Assembly: GCA_928724745.1 (NCBI GenBank) | Contig: CAKMXJ010000032.1 | Location: 1,116,001 to 1,180,000 of the forward strand | Length of the DNA: 64,000 bases | Direction of reading: 5' to 3' | Source: Anthracocystis setariae | Taxonomy: Eukaryota > Basidiomycota > Ustilaginomycetes > Ustilaginales > Ustilaginaceae | In this document: positions 1 through 9,375 of the stretch, one piece after another | How the letters are laid out: each line of letters starts with the position of its first letter | Position numbering within the stretch: position 1 is the first letter of the stretch | Made by a program: the position numbers and the translations under genes | The notes under the pieces: generated by a model | What the model saw: only the letters and a program-made list of their open reading frames with translations | What the model was told of the DNA's origin: nothing | Database searches by the model: none

Positions 1-125
1 TCCACAAGGTCTGGCCCGAGGCCGAATTCCACATGATCCCCGACGCAGGCCACTCCGCCAAGGAACCTGGTATCGCAGACCAACTCATCCAAGCCACAGA
101 CAAGTACCGCTCCATCACCAACTAA
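1..125 (+). CDS. Proline iminopeptidase-like alpha/beta hydrolase, C-terminal end (partial)
   Basis: Only the last 40 codons and the TAA stop (123-125) are inside the window; the frame begins at base 3. The tail contains VWPEAEFHMIPDAGHSA followed by KEPG and a final helix. In proline iminopeptidases (peptidase S33) the segment around GHSA carries the catalytic His, here the H of DAGHSA, and the ensuing ATDKY-like end is typical. The enzyme removes N-terminal proline from peptides. The Ser and Asp of the triad lie upstream, outside the window. Another alpha/beta hydrolase is possible, but the whole tail pattern fits this family best. Confidence 0.7.
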   Translation, partial: HKVWPEAEFHMIPDAGHSAKEPGIADQLIQATDKYRSITN

Positions 126-236
126 CCCCCATTTCCACCCATTAACTTGGCTCGAGTCGCATTGGTCCATTGAATTTAAAAAGCGTCTGCATCTCGATCG
201 AAACGATCTTGTCTGTGTCGATGAAGTCTGCCCAAG

Positions 237-2519
237 TTAGACATCGATACCAAGCTTGCGCAGCTTGTCCAGCCTATCCGCCTCTCTACTGAAATGCAAC
301 CTGCGCATCTCATCTCTCTGCTCCTTGCTCAACAACGCCCAATCCGCCTCCCCGACCTCATCCAACTGCAACGACGAATCCAACAACACACTCAGCCGAT
401 CGGCCAACTTCTTGATCGCCAAAACCTCCCCGCCACCAACCCTCAACCCCATCCGGAACAGATCCGTCTCGCTCACCTTGCGCCGACCGTCTTTCGACGT
501 CACCACGAGTCCTCCCGCCGCCGACGCCGACGCCGACGCCGACGCGGTCGCACCGATGCCGAGGATCATCTCGATCGCTGCATTGCGGTAGAACTCCGTC
601 GGCAGCGCATCCAGCGAGACGATGGCGCGTTCCAAGGACGCCAGCTTGTGTCCATTCGGATGAAGCGGTGTCGAGGGGGTGAGGACGGACCGGATGACAT
701 GGTCTTTGGCGATGCGTACCAGTTGAGATGGCATCAGCGGCTTGGGATCGTCACGACGGAGCGGGTCGAGGAAGATAAGAGGGTCTGGCTCGGGAGGATA
801 CTTGAGTTCCGAAAGCGCACGCAGTGTGGGTGATGATGGACGATACAACGATGCACGAGCCTGATCATCAGACCCATCCGACGTCGATCGCACCACAGCC
901 ATCCCGCCCTCGATCAACGGCTCGTTGACACTCAATTCCCCAGCCACCTCCGACGAAGCCTCTGCCTCCTGCTGAGCACCCTCGGATTTTTCGTTTGCTG
1001 ACGCGCTGTTCCCCTCTGGAGTAGATGGAACGATTTGAATCTTCTGCCTCCTTTTTCTCTGCTCTTCCGCCTGCCCCTCCTCTGTCTCAACGTGCAAAAG
1101 CATGTCATTGTCTACAATGAAGCGGATAGCCTGTCCTACCGCATCAACGTGCTTCTCGATCTCGGTGCGCAGCAACTGCCGCAACAGATCAGGCTGATCG
1201 AATGGGTTCACAGGTGGGGGTCGTGGATGGGGTCGCCGCATTTGCCTCTGTTGCTGCGACTGTGGTTGCGTCGAAGAGGTCGAGGCGGATGCAGTCTGTG
1301 TTTCGTGCCGCTTGTTGCACCGATCACCGTAGCTGCAGCGACCTTGTAAGAAATGGGTACATATTGGCCGTCGGTCCTGTTTTGCTTCCTGCGTCGGAAT
1401 GATGGCATTTGTTGCGGAGGCTGAAGCCGCATCCTGGTCAACACCGTCGGGGGGAGCTCTCGAAGAAACCTCTTCGGGCGCATCATCCGTATCGCTCTCG
1501 TCTCCGTCTCTTTCTTGAATCGCAGTCCCAGCAGGAGGACCTTCCTTTCCAGCCACCGCAACGGTCGTCATCGTATCGCTAGAATTGTCCACTCTTGTCC
1601 TTTTGGCCTGATGTGCTGAGGTGGACGCTACTTCCGAATCCTGGTCGATTTGCTGCGAGACCGGTTCGGATGCCACTGCGTCCCTTGGCCGCTTGCCCTT
1701 GTTTGTTGGACGCGGCCCGTAGATCAGCTCGCTCCTCATTTGCCTCTCTTCCTTCTCCTTGAGCTTCTGCTGCACGACTTGTTGTGTGGGCCATCGTTTC
1801 TTGCGCTGATTGATCCACTCGGCGATCAGTTCCGGTGTATCGAGCTGGATGTTGAGACCGGAAATGGTAGCATCGGCAGGACCGTCGAGTATTCGTTCTT
1901 CTTCCACACGGGTAGCAGCCGTAGATTCGCCTGCATCGCCTTCGTCAGACGAGCATTGTGAAGCATTTGAGAGGTCTTGGTCCGAGTCAGCGTCGTCGGA
2001 CGTGTCACTCGAGCTGGTACTCTCTTCGACTGAACGCTCCTTCAAGGATGGGCCTGTGCCCGGTCGTGTAGGAAGCGGGTGCGGAGCACGCCTCTGTTGT
2101 TGACGCATTCGTCGCTGTTGTTCCCTCTGCTCTGCGATCAGCATTGGATCGTGACGCTTGAGCTCATCGATGCCTCCTTCAGGATAGATGAGATGCCGAT
2201 CTGCCTTATGCAGCATGAGAGCGAGGGCTGACGACGTACGAAAGGTACATCGGAATGGTGCCGTCGGTGGTTCCGCCGACGAAGAGGAGAGATCTTCGTC
2301 TACGTAGTCGCAGCACAACGAGCCACTTGATTCATTCGTCATCGAGTTGTAAGAGTGGTCGTTGCGATGCTGTCTCGGAGCGTAGCCGGAATCTCGGGGT
2401 TGACGGTGCTGTCCGAAAGTTCCCCTTCCACGATATGCTTGACCACGACCACGGCCACGACTAGAGCCGCCCCTTCCACCACCTCGAGGATAGCCCCTTC
2501 CAGGCGGCACTCCAGACAT
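237..2519 (-). CDS. NUFIP1/Rsa1-type box C/D snoRNP assembly factor with CCCH zinc finger
   Basis: This is a 760-residue protein. It opens with an RGG-rich stretch (about residues 6-35), typical of RNA-associated proteins. Around residues 223-260 is the NUFIP1-like segment (TPELIAEWINQRKKRWPTQ, followed by a basic and acidic helix). In NUFIP1/Rsa1 this segment docks the Snu13/15.5K protein during box C/D snoRNP assembly with the R2TP chaperone. Near residue 390 is a single CCCH zinc finger with spacing C-x7-C-x5-C-x3-H. A conserved C-terminal block begins near residue 575 (PEPDPLIFLDPLRRDDPKPL). A Ser/Ala dipeptide run is encoded by a GCCGAC repeat near 525-545. The gene is divergent from the SNF2-RING gene across about 1.1 kb. 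Family assignment is firm; the snoRNP role is inferred from the family. Confidence 0.82.
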   Translation of the reverse strand: MSGVPPGRGYPRGGGRGGSSRGRGRGQAYRGRGTFGQHRQPRDSGYAPRQHRNDHSYNSMTNESSGSLCCDYVDEDLSSSSAEPPTAPFRCTFRTSSALALMLHKADRHLIYPEGGIDELKRHDPMLIAEQREQQRRMRQQQRRAPHPLPTRPGTGPSLKERSVEESTSSSDTSDDADSDQDLSNASQCSSDEGDAGESTAATRVEEERILDGPADATISGLNIQLDTPELIAEWINQRKKRWPTQQVVQQKLKEKEERQMRSELIYGPRPTNKGKRPRDAVASEPVSQQIDQDSEVASTSAHQAKRTRVDNSSDTMTTVAVAGKEGPPAGTAIQERDGDESDTDDAPEEVSSRAPPDGVDQDAASASATNAIIPTQEAKQDRRPICTHFLQGRCSYGDRCNKRHETQTASASTSSTQPQSQQQRQMRRPHPRPPPVNPFDQPDLLRQLLRTEIEKHVDAVGQAIRFIVDNDMLLHVETEEGQAEEQRKRRQKIQIVPSTPEGNSASANEKSEGAQQEAEASSEVAGELSVNEPLIEGGMAVVRSTSDGSDDQARASLYRPSSPTLRALSELKYPPEPDPLIFLDPLRRDDPKPLMPSQLVRIAKDHVIRSVLTPSTPLHPNGHKLASLERAIVSLDALPTEFYRNAAIEMILGIGATASASASASAAGGLVVTSKDGRRKVSETDLFRMGLRVGGGEVLAIKKLADRLSVLLDSSLQLDEVGEADWALLSKEQRDEMRRLHFSREADRLDKLRKLGIDV

Positions 2520-3600
2520 GTTGCGAGCATATGCCAGTCGAAACTTAAGGATAGTGTGGATGAGACAGCAGAAAGGGATGATGTTGGACTGAGCAAATCA
2601 AATCCATTCATACTCCAGTCTGATGGTGTTAGAAAGCTCTTCTGCTGAAAAATCCTCGAAAAAATAGCGGCTAGAAAATGCAGCCACAAGGGGAAAGGGT
2701 CTTCCGAGACCCGCGACTTTTTCACGTCTGCTTGTTAGGTGGAGGCCTGGCATTAATTAACACACTGAAATCCTGAAATCCAGGAACTCAGCACGCCTCA
2801 CGCCTTCTTCTAAAGACCAGCTGCAATCCAGTTAGGTTGGACCCTGAATAATGCAACTCTTCTGTTCCCTTTTGTGAAGGCTCAGCAACGGCTAAAATCG
2901 ACATGATGATGATTGATGCAAGGCTGCAGCAGCGCGCAATACGTTGCGTGCCTCCAGAAGCTTGACGCACTTCTTCTCCCCTGCATATAGTTGGCATTCG
3001 GCCCAACTTTGATGGGATCGGTAGCATCCGACGCTCTACAGTCGATTTCAGACAGGAGCAGCAAATACGAAGCGGTTGCAATTTTGCCTTCGACGTGGTG
3101 CGTTGTTGTGCTGATCAGCTCCCTGACAGCATCGGTACTGTATCGACACTGCTGCTGCCAGGCGGACTGAGCTTTCAACCCACGCTCGGACCCCTCCCGC
3201 CTCCGCTGTGATCACACGCTTCTTCCTTACCGTCACATCGATACCCGCACTCGCTCAAACCGTATCATGGCCAAGCTCAACTCCCCGCTTCTCCTCACAA
3301 AGCCCACTCTCTATGCTTTTCCTTAACTGAGGCTCAGTTCCGCCGACCCCTTTACGAACTGATCAAGTCGCGATTGAAAAGGGACAAGTCCATCTGCACG
3401 GGTTCATCTCAGCTCTCCATCTATAATTCTTGATATCAAGAAGCTCATCACAAGCTGTCCTTGCTCTTCATCACTGCTGTCCGCACCTTCTATCAGCCGG
3501 GATTTTCATTCACGTCAATACTACGGCCGACATCTCTATCTCGTCACCTTCAGCATCTTCGGGGTCCGCTGCAGCTCGCTCGAAGCGCCAATGGTTGAAA
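2520..3600. other. Intergenic region, divergent promoters
   Basis: This stretch separates the start codons of the NUFIP1-like gene (-) and the SNF2-RING gene (+), so it should hold both promoters and 5' leaders. The frame of the SNF2-RING gene stays open upstream of 3601 to about 3430 but has no ATG before 3601, so that part is read as leader. I see no coding region, RNA gene or repeat here. Confidence 0.5.
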
Positions 3601-6600
3601 ATGGTGGTCCGCACCCGCAGACAGGCCGCTCAAGCTAATTTCAGCTCGACAACTTCATCTGGCCCTACCGGACCCAACAACCCATCGGCTGACAGAGCGA
3701 AGAGCCCTGAACAGACCACTCCTACCAGAGCTCGCAGCCAAAATCCTGATTTTGCAGACGCGACACCAAAGCTGGCGGCGCGAGCAGATCTGGCCTCTCT
3801 AGCTTCGCCAGAGCGTGAAGTAGAGGGTGAAGAGGCTAGCAAAAGCTCTGCAGCAGCGGCGGCGGCAGCAGCCCGTGACCTTCTTTCCAACGTCTCTACG
3901 ATCCCGCTGTACGACTTTGACCTTCCACTCGAGCTAGACCTGCCCTATGGTAGTCAAGTTTCCGGATTCACACCTACTGCGTACAATGATATCAAGACCA
4001 AGCTGCATGAATGGTTTCCTGACCTGGTCAAGCAAGATGGGGATCAAATCGAGCATGCTTCGAAAGCAGGCGCGCAGTCTACATCCAAGGATCCAACAGG
4101 TACACAAGATTCAGACAAGTCGAATAGGCGCAAAGGCAAAGCACGATTGCCTGACAGTATTCACCTGCAGGTGGAGTTTTATCCGCAGCTGGTTACCGAG
4201 GATTCACTAGACCTCCCTCGCGCTTCGACTGGTCGCAGGAACTATGGGGTTTCCGTTTCCTTTCAGCCATATCAGGCTTTCGCTGTATATGCTCTGGCTC
4301 CTCCCGATTACAAGCGAGGTGATTCCAAGCCTGGAAGGAGGGCAATGCAAGAGCGTAAACCCGATGTGGATCAAGACGAATCTAATCCAGATGAAGAGGA
4401 CACGGATACGTTGCTTTTGGGGTACGTCATTCCTTCTGCTTTCAAAGACAAGACGCATCCTTTGGCACACCTGGACCCGGCCTTGGTGACAAAAGAGTGG
4501 ATCCAGCTGTACGGGGAGGTGACGCTGGCGCCACCCTTCCTTCCACCCTCGCACGAGGTTTGGGGGCCGTATTCTTTCGAACGAGCTCAACCTTGTGCTG
4601 GTACAAAGGCCCCCGCATCGATGGCGAACGAACTTGATATGGAATTGGATCGAGGTCTTGTGGGACTTGTGAACCCGACTTGCAACGATCCATCGGCTCT
4701 TTCAACGCGCCTGCTTGGAGTGTTGAACGTCCAAGTCGGTCTCGAGCCTGCAGCATTGCAATATGGTGCCGGTGATGCGGTCGTCGATGGGTTTGTCAGC
4801 TCCAATTATGACTTGAAACATACCACCGTCGAAGGCTCGCTCACTCTGGCTCGACTGCTTCGCCTTGCAATTCCCGCCATAGTCGACTGGGAGCATAGTT
4901 TCATCGAGATCGACATGGAAGCTCACACCTATTGGGACCGCAACGAGTCATTCTATGATCAGCCGCCGAAGCAGTCCACGCTTGCTCGTCATCTCGTGCT
5001 TGACAAAGTCGATCCCGTAGACTTACCTGCCGCCTCCCAGCCGGCCACGAAGAAGCGCAAAAAATCATCAAGGTCCGCTTCTTCATCGAGACACTCTCTG
5101 GGCTATTCGGCGTACTATCCTGAAGAAGTTTGTTCTGAAGGTACCTTTCTCTGCGACTGCGGCAGGCACCACAGCTCAATTCGGCTTCCGAGAATGACCG
5201 CACCCAAAGTGACTGCTCCTCCGCTTGGTAAAACTATTACAGCTGCAGATCCAAGACTCGGAGATCCCGCGAGAGAGCAACACTTGCCTCTGGACACCAA
5301 TGTCGCTAGTCTACTCGAGGCATGCCGTCCGCCTTCCGACGGGCCAAAGGTCTATCCGCCCACTGACATGATCCCAACGCCCTTGCTGGGCTACCAGGCT
5401 CGCTGTTTGGCTTGGATGATCCAAAGAGAGACTACCACAGATGAAGACGTCAGCCAGCTGATGCCAAATTGGATCCCTTTGAGATGCAAGCCAGCCGACA
5501 AGATCTTGCAGAGGCGTCTCGAACTCGAGGCCGAGAGGGCGGCCCTAGTCGATGCTATGCAGCGTGGCTTATCACGACCTCGTCGCAACGCGAACGTCAG
5601 AGCTGCACAGACGGAGGCCACGAAGAACTTCGTCTTCGGAAAACCTGAAGGACGAGCCAGCAATGTTCTTAAAAGAGAGCCTTTCATCGATCCGGTATCT
5701 TGGCCATTCTACTTTGACCAAGTTTCTGGATTGCTCAGCCTCCGCCGCTTTACCTGCCGTCGAAACGAGCCTGGAGGTGCTCTTTGCGAATCGATGGGAC
5801 TTGGAAAGACTCTCGAGAGTCTCGCGCTGATCGCTGCGCATCCTCGTCCCAAGGAGGAGGAGCTCCTGTCGTACGACTCCTCGCGCAGCGCTCGAATGAT
5901 CGCACAGATCGATCCAAGTGAGCGGCCCTTCATTTCTCGAGCAACCTTGGTGGTATGTCCAGCGGCGCTTGTTGAGCAGTGGATGGACGAAATTCGAAAG
6001 CATTTCCGCAGTCGATGTCGTCCTGAGACCTCAGCATCGGACGTTTCGGACGCTGAAGCACGCGGCATTGCTGGTCAGCAAGCAGGAGTCGTGCGATACA
6101 AACATGCCGACTTTGAATGGGACGTAGCCAGCTCCCGTGATGAAGTTCGGCAACTGGCGAAGGAAAGGCTCACTCAGCCAGACATCGTAGTCGCCACATA
6201 CGAAGAGCTGGCATTTCAGCTTTCGGAGAGCCATCGAGTGCAGCGGACGGGAAATCAGGTGCGAACGCCCCTGTTAGAGGTCCTGTTCTGGCGAATCCTG
6301 CTCGACGAAGCACAGATCGTCGCTGGTGCCTCGAGCAAGGCGACCGAGATGGTTCACGAGCTCTGGCGCAGCAATTGCTGGATGGTGACAGGAACCCCTG
6401 TAACCAAAGGGATTCGTGACATCCAAGGCATTTTTGCTTTCCTCGATCACGACCCATTCGCTGCGCCTCGGTTCTTCCGCGAAGTTCTGCAGGAGCCCTT
6501 TGTTCGGGGCACTGTCGAAGGGATCCGACGGCTGCGCTCGATTCTGCCTCGCTTCGTCTGGCGGCACACGCAAGCTCATGTCGAGGCGGAGATGATTCTG

Positions 6601-9111
6601 CCTCCGTGCAAAAGCGAAGTTTTGGAGATCGATCTCAAACATATCGAAAGACTCTTCTACGACAAAGAAGTCAGCAAGTATCGCGAAACTTTTGCCAAAC
6701 GCGCCGGCCAAGGTGTCGCCACGGTTCCACAACCGACTTTCCTGGTCAATCTTCGACAGCTGCTCAGTCATCCTCAGATCGCTGACCAGCTCATGTTTAG
6801 CCACAACTACTCTCGCCTTTCCTTCTCGGAGCTTTTCCGGCAATTTTGCCTGCAGGCACAGTCCGAGCTGGACAACATTCGCATGCAGGTCATCATTAGC
6901 ACGTTGCAGCTCGTATGGGGTCATGATTTCTACGATGCCGAAACCAATAAACAGCGCTGGCGTGGCGGACGAAAGGCGTTGAAGAATCCCGAGGACGTTC
7001 GCAATGTGCTCAATGCAGCGCTCCGGGTCTCGGACGTGGCAATCCAGGACCAGAACTTTGTCCGCACGAGCTCGGTCGGCCACGAGCCCTCGCGAAACAC
7101 TGATGCACAAGGCGGAGCCCCGAAAGGCCAAGATGTCTTAGAGGCAAACGCTTCGGATCCAGGCCCAACCGCAAGCGCCGATCATCCCCTTGCAGATCCC
7201 GAGTCTGCAAACTCCGAACATTCCAACGCCCTACCTTCAAACATCGAAGTGCCGCCTCAGTCACAAGCTGAACGATTTGAGGACTCAGCTTGGGCAGGAT
7301 CGGAGGCAACCACCAGGATGAACTTGAGCTGGGACGAGGCAAGATATTGGCTTCAAAAGCTTTTGATTCAGCATGCTGAGTCGACATCCGGGGATCCAGC
7401 TGGTGGAGGCGCAAATGAGCCCGAGCCACCAGCACGTTGGGATCCTGAAAGGCCGACCCGCACCTTTTTCGAAAAGGAGTTCCTGAATGCCAACCACAAG
7501 CGAGTGGACCTCAGAGATTCACGTTTCCATCTGGTAGTGCAAGATGCTGGCGCCGAGGACATGGATGAGGCAGAACTGATGGCCCAGATCGAGGCGGACC
7601 GCAAAGTCAGCGGCAGGGCTGGCCCATCTCGGAAGAAGCAACGCAAAGAGGTTGCGCTCGAGTCCGGCTTGCTCAAGAAGTCTCGACTCCGTGGTAACGC
7701 AACTCAGCGCAAGCAAGCACGCGTTTGGTGCTACAAGCCCAAGGAGCGACTAGAGACGACGCATGCTCGACTGTCGATTTTGCAGCAGCACCTTCCGAGC
7801 AAAGAGCATGAGGTCGCCTTTCTTCGGCAGAAACTTCTCGAAGTACTGAGTGCGACAGCCGATCCTTCCTCAAGCGACCCCGTAGAAGGGACAGGCATGT
7901 CGATAGCCTCGGCCGCCGAATGCCAGATCTGCTACGAGATGAAGGAGCAAATCGGGGTGCTTCCTTGTTACCACTCTTTCTGCATCGATTGCATCGAGGC
8001 TCTTTGCAAGAGCAACCTTTCAGGACCAGAGTTCAGGTGGCGAGATCGCCAAGGACCAAGATGTCCGTCCTGTCGCTTGCATTTCCATCCCGATCGAGTG
8101 ACCCGAGTCATGGAGCGAGGCAGGTCCGCTTCCGTCGAAAGCCATGACGGTGTGGTTGGAGACTGGAGCGGCAAGATTTCGGGCTTGATCTTGGATCTTC
8201 AGGCACGACTGAGTTCAGATTCTTCGCACAAAGCCGTCATCTTCTCTCATTGGCCCAAGATGCTTGCGTTTGTGCGAGATGCCTTGGTGCAGAACGAGAT
8301 TCCCGCCGTCGTGTTTGGTGGCAACGAAGCCGCCCGTGCCGAAGCGCTCAGGGCGATCCGTGACGATGATGATGTCAAGGTGATTCTCGTGCCCTTCCGC
8401 GCCAGTGCCGGTGCAGCGGGTCTTACACTCACCTCATGTGATCTCGCATATCTGTTGGAGCCGGCACTGGATGCAGCGTTGGAAGCACAGGCTATCGGAC
8501 GCATTCATCGCATCGGTCAACGACGGGAGACGACGGTCTTTCGCGTAAAGATGAAGGACACAATAGAGGATGCGGTGATGCGCATCGCGGAACAGCGGTC
8601 TCAACGAGGCATGGCGCTCGCCACTCACGCTGATCCAAGCACAGTCACGGAAACTTCTCAATCTGCTGCTTTAGCCTCATCAACTGCAGGACCGTCATGC
8701 GGGCCACACCCAAATGCGCCGATCAAAAACGAAGAGCCAGATCCTCTCTCTACATCTTTGGCATCCAACATACGAGAGCGCTCGATCAAATCATCTGTAG
8801 CAGCCTCGGTAGGAACAGCTCGCGAGTCGGATCAGACGAGCTTGAGCATGGCTGAGATCGGCCTGATCCTGGGATTCGATGTGGCTGAGGAGAAGAGGAA
8901 GGCGAAAGAGTACCGTGAATCGGTGCTTCAACGTGCTTTCCGAAACGGGTTTATGCGACCTGTTTGGGCTGAAACACTGACGCATTCCGAAGTCGAGGAG
9001 CTCGAGGAGGAACTTGAGCTGGAGGAGGAGCTTGAGCTCGAAGATGATATCTTTGGCTGGGACGACTACTCGTCGGAAGAAGGTCGTCTGGTGGACGAGA
9101 ACATGGCTTGA
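3601..9111 (+). CDS. SHPRH/Irc20-type SNF2 ATPase with RING E3 ubiquitin ligase domain
   Basis: The protein has 1,836 residues from the first in-frame ATG (MVVRTRRQ). The SNF2 N-lobe starts near residue 725 with the nucleotide-binding motif MGLGKT. The residues before it read LCES, not the usual LADE. The Walker B motif is LLDEAQ near residue 901, the DEAQ form seen in SHPRH-type proteins. A long disordered insert follows. A C3HC4 RING lies at about 1440-1495 (C-x2-C-x11-C-x-H-x2-C-x2-C and CPSC). The C-lobe follows, with the arginine-finger motif AIGRIHRIGQ near 1630. The protein ends in an acidic Glu/Leu coil and an acidic tail. RING between the two helicase lobes is the architecture of Rad5, SHPRH and Irc20; lack of a HIRAN domain and the DEAQ box favour SHPRH/Irc20. 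The expected role is PCNA or chromatin ubiquitination in DNA-damage tolerance, inferred from family. Confidence 0.88.
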   Translation: MVVRTRRQAAQANFSSTTSSGPTGPNNPSADRAKSPEQTTPTRARSQNPDFADATPKLAARADLASLASPEREVEGEEASKSSAAAAAAAARDLLSNVSTIPLYDFDLPLELDLPYGSQVSGFTPTAYNDIKTKLHEWFPDLVKQDGDQIEHASKAGAQSTSKDPTGTQDSDKSNRRKGKARLPDSIHLQVEFYPQLVTEDSLDLPRASTGRRNYGVSVSFQPYQAFAVYALAPPDYKRGDSKPGRRAMQERKPDVDQDESNPDEEDTDTLLLGYVIPSAFKDKTHPLAHLDPALVTKEWIQLYGEVTLAPPFLPPSHEVWGPYSFERAQPCAGTKAPASMANELDMELDRGLVGLVNPTCNDPSALSTRLLGVLNVQVGLEPAALQYGAGDAVVDGFVSSNYDLKHTTVEGSLTLARLLRLAIPAIVDWEHSFIEIDMEAHTYWDRNESFYDQPPKQSTLARHLVLDKVDPVDLPAASQPATKKRKKSSRSASSSRHSLGYSAYYPEEVCSEGTFLCDCGRHHSSIRLPRMTAPKVTAPPLGKTITAADPRLGDPAREQHLPLDTNVASLLEACRPPSDGPKVYPPTDMIPTPLLGYQARCLAWMIQRETTTDEDVSQLMPNWIPLRCKPADKILQRRLELEAERAALVDAMQRGLSRPRRNANVRAAQTEATKNFVFGKPEGRASNVLKREPFIDPVSWPFYFDQVSGLLSLRRFTCRRNEPGGALCESMGLGKTLESLALIAAHPRPKEEELLSYDSSRSARMIAQIDPSERPFISRATLVVCPAALVEQWMDEIRKHFRSRCRPETSASDVSDAEARGIAGQQAGVVRYKHADFEWDVASSRDEVRQLAKERLTQPDIVVATYEELAFQLSESHRVQRTGNQVRTPLLEVLFWRILLDEAQIVAGASSKATEMVHELWRSNCWMVTGTPVTKGIRDIQGIFAFLDHDPFAAPRFFREVLQEPFVRGTVEGIRRLRSILPRFVWRHTQAHVEAEMILPPCKSEVLEIDLKHIERLFYDKEVSKYRETFAKRAGQGVATVPQPTFLVNLRQLLSHPQIADQLMFSHNYSRLSFSELFRQFCLQAQSELDNIRMQVIISTLQLVWGHDFYDAETNKQRWRGGRKALKNPEDVRNVLNAALRVSDVAIQDQNFVRTSSVGHEPSRNTDAQGGAPKGQDVLEANASDPGPTASADHPLADPESANSEHSNALPSNIEVPPQSQAERFEDSAWAGSEATTRMNLSWDEARYWLQKLLIQHAESTSGDPAGGGANEPEPPARWDPERPTRTFFEKEFLNANHKRVDLRDSRFHLVVQDAGAEDMDEAELMAQIEADRKVSGRAGPSRKKQRKEVALESGLLKKSRLRGNATQRKQARVWCYKPKERLETTHARLSILQQHLPSKEHEVAFLRQKLLEVLSATADPSSSDPVEGTGMSIASAAECQICYEMKEQIGVLPCYHSFCIDCIEALCKSNLSGPEFRWRDRQGPRCPSCRLHFHPDRVTRVMERGRSASVESHDGVVGDWSGKISGLILDLQARLSSDSSHKAVIFSHWPKMLAFVRDALVQNEIPAVVFGGNEAARAEALRAIRDDDDVKVILVPFRASAGAAGLTLTSCDLAYLLEPALDAALEAQAIGRIHRIGQRRETTVFRVKMKDTIEDAVMRIAEQRSQRGMALATHADPSTVTETSQSAALASSTAGPSCGPHPNAPIKNEEPDPLSTSLASNIRERSIKSSVAASVGTARESDQTSLSMAEIGLILGFDVAEEKRKAKEYRESVLQRAFRNGFMRPVWAETLTHSEVEELEEELELEEELELEDDIFGWDDYSSEEGRLVDENMA

Positions 9112-9375
9112 GATGATGGGTTTTGAGGCTTTGTATTGAGCCTCGGGTAAGGACGATCGATCGAGGAGGATTCGCAGAGAGACACTGCATCTTGGTGTGT
9201 GAGTGCATGTATCTTCTGCCATGCGCAGATTCTCAGCAGTGTCTAGTTATTCGTTTTGTTTCGAAATCATTTCGGACATGCGGCCGTGATAGCAGACTGG
9301 AATGGATTAGGCAGGGTCAGAATACAGAGAAGTAGGGGGGGCCTGAGTTGAGCGGGTTAAATGGGGGGGGGGGTT

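Noticed and set aside
3430..3600. N-terminal extension of the SNF2-RING protein
   Set aside because: The open frame upstream of 3601 has no ATG, so the first Met is MVVRTRRQ unless an upstream exon exists.
6274..7131. Open frame of 285 codons antisense to the SNF2-RING gene
   Set aside because: It overlaps the helicase core, which is plainly coding on the plus strand.
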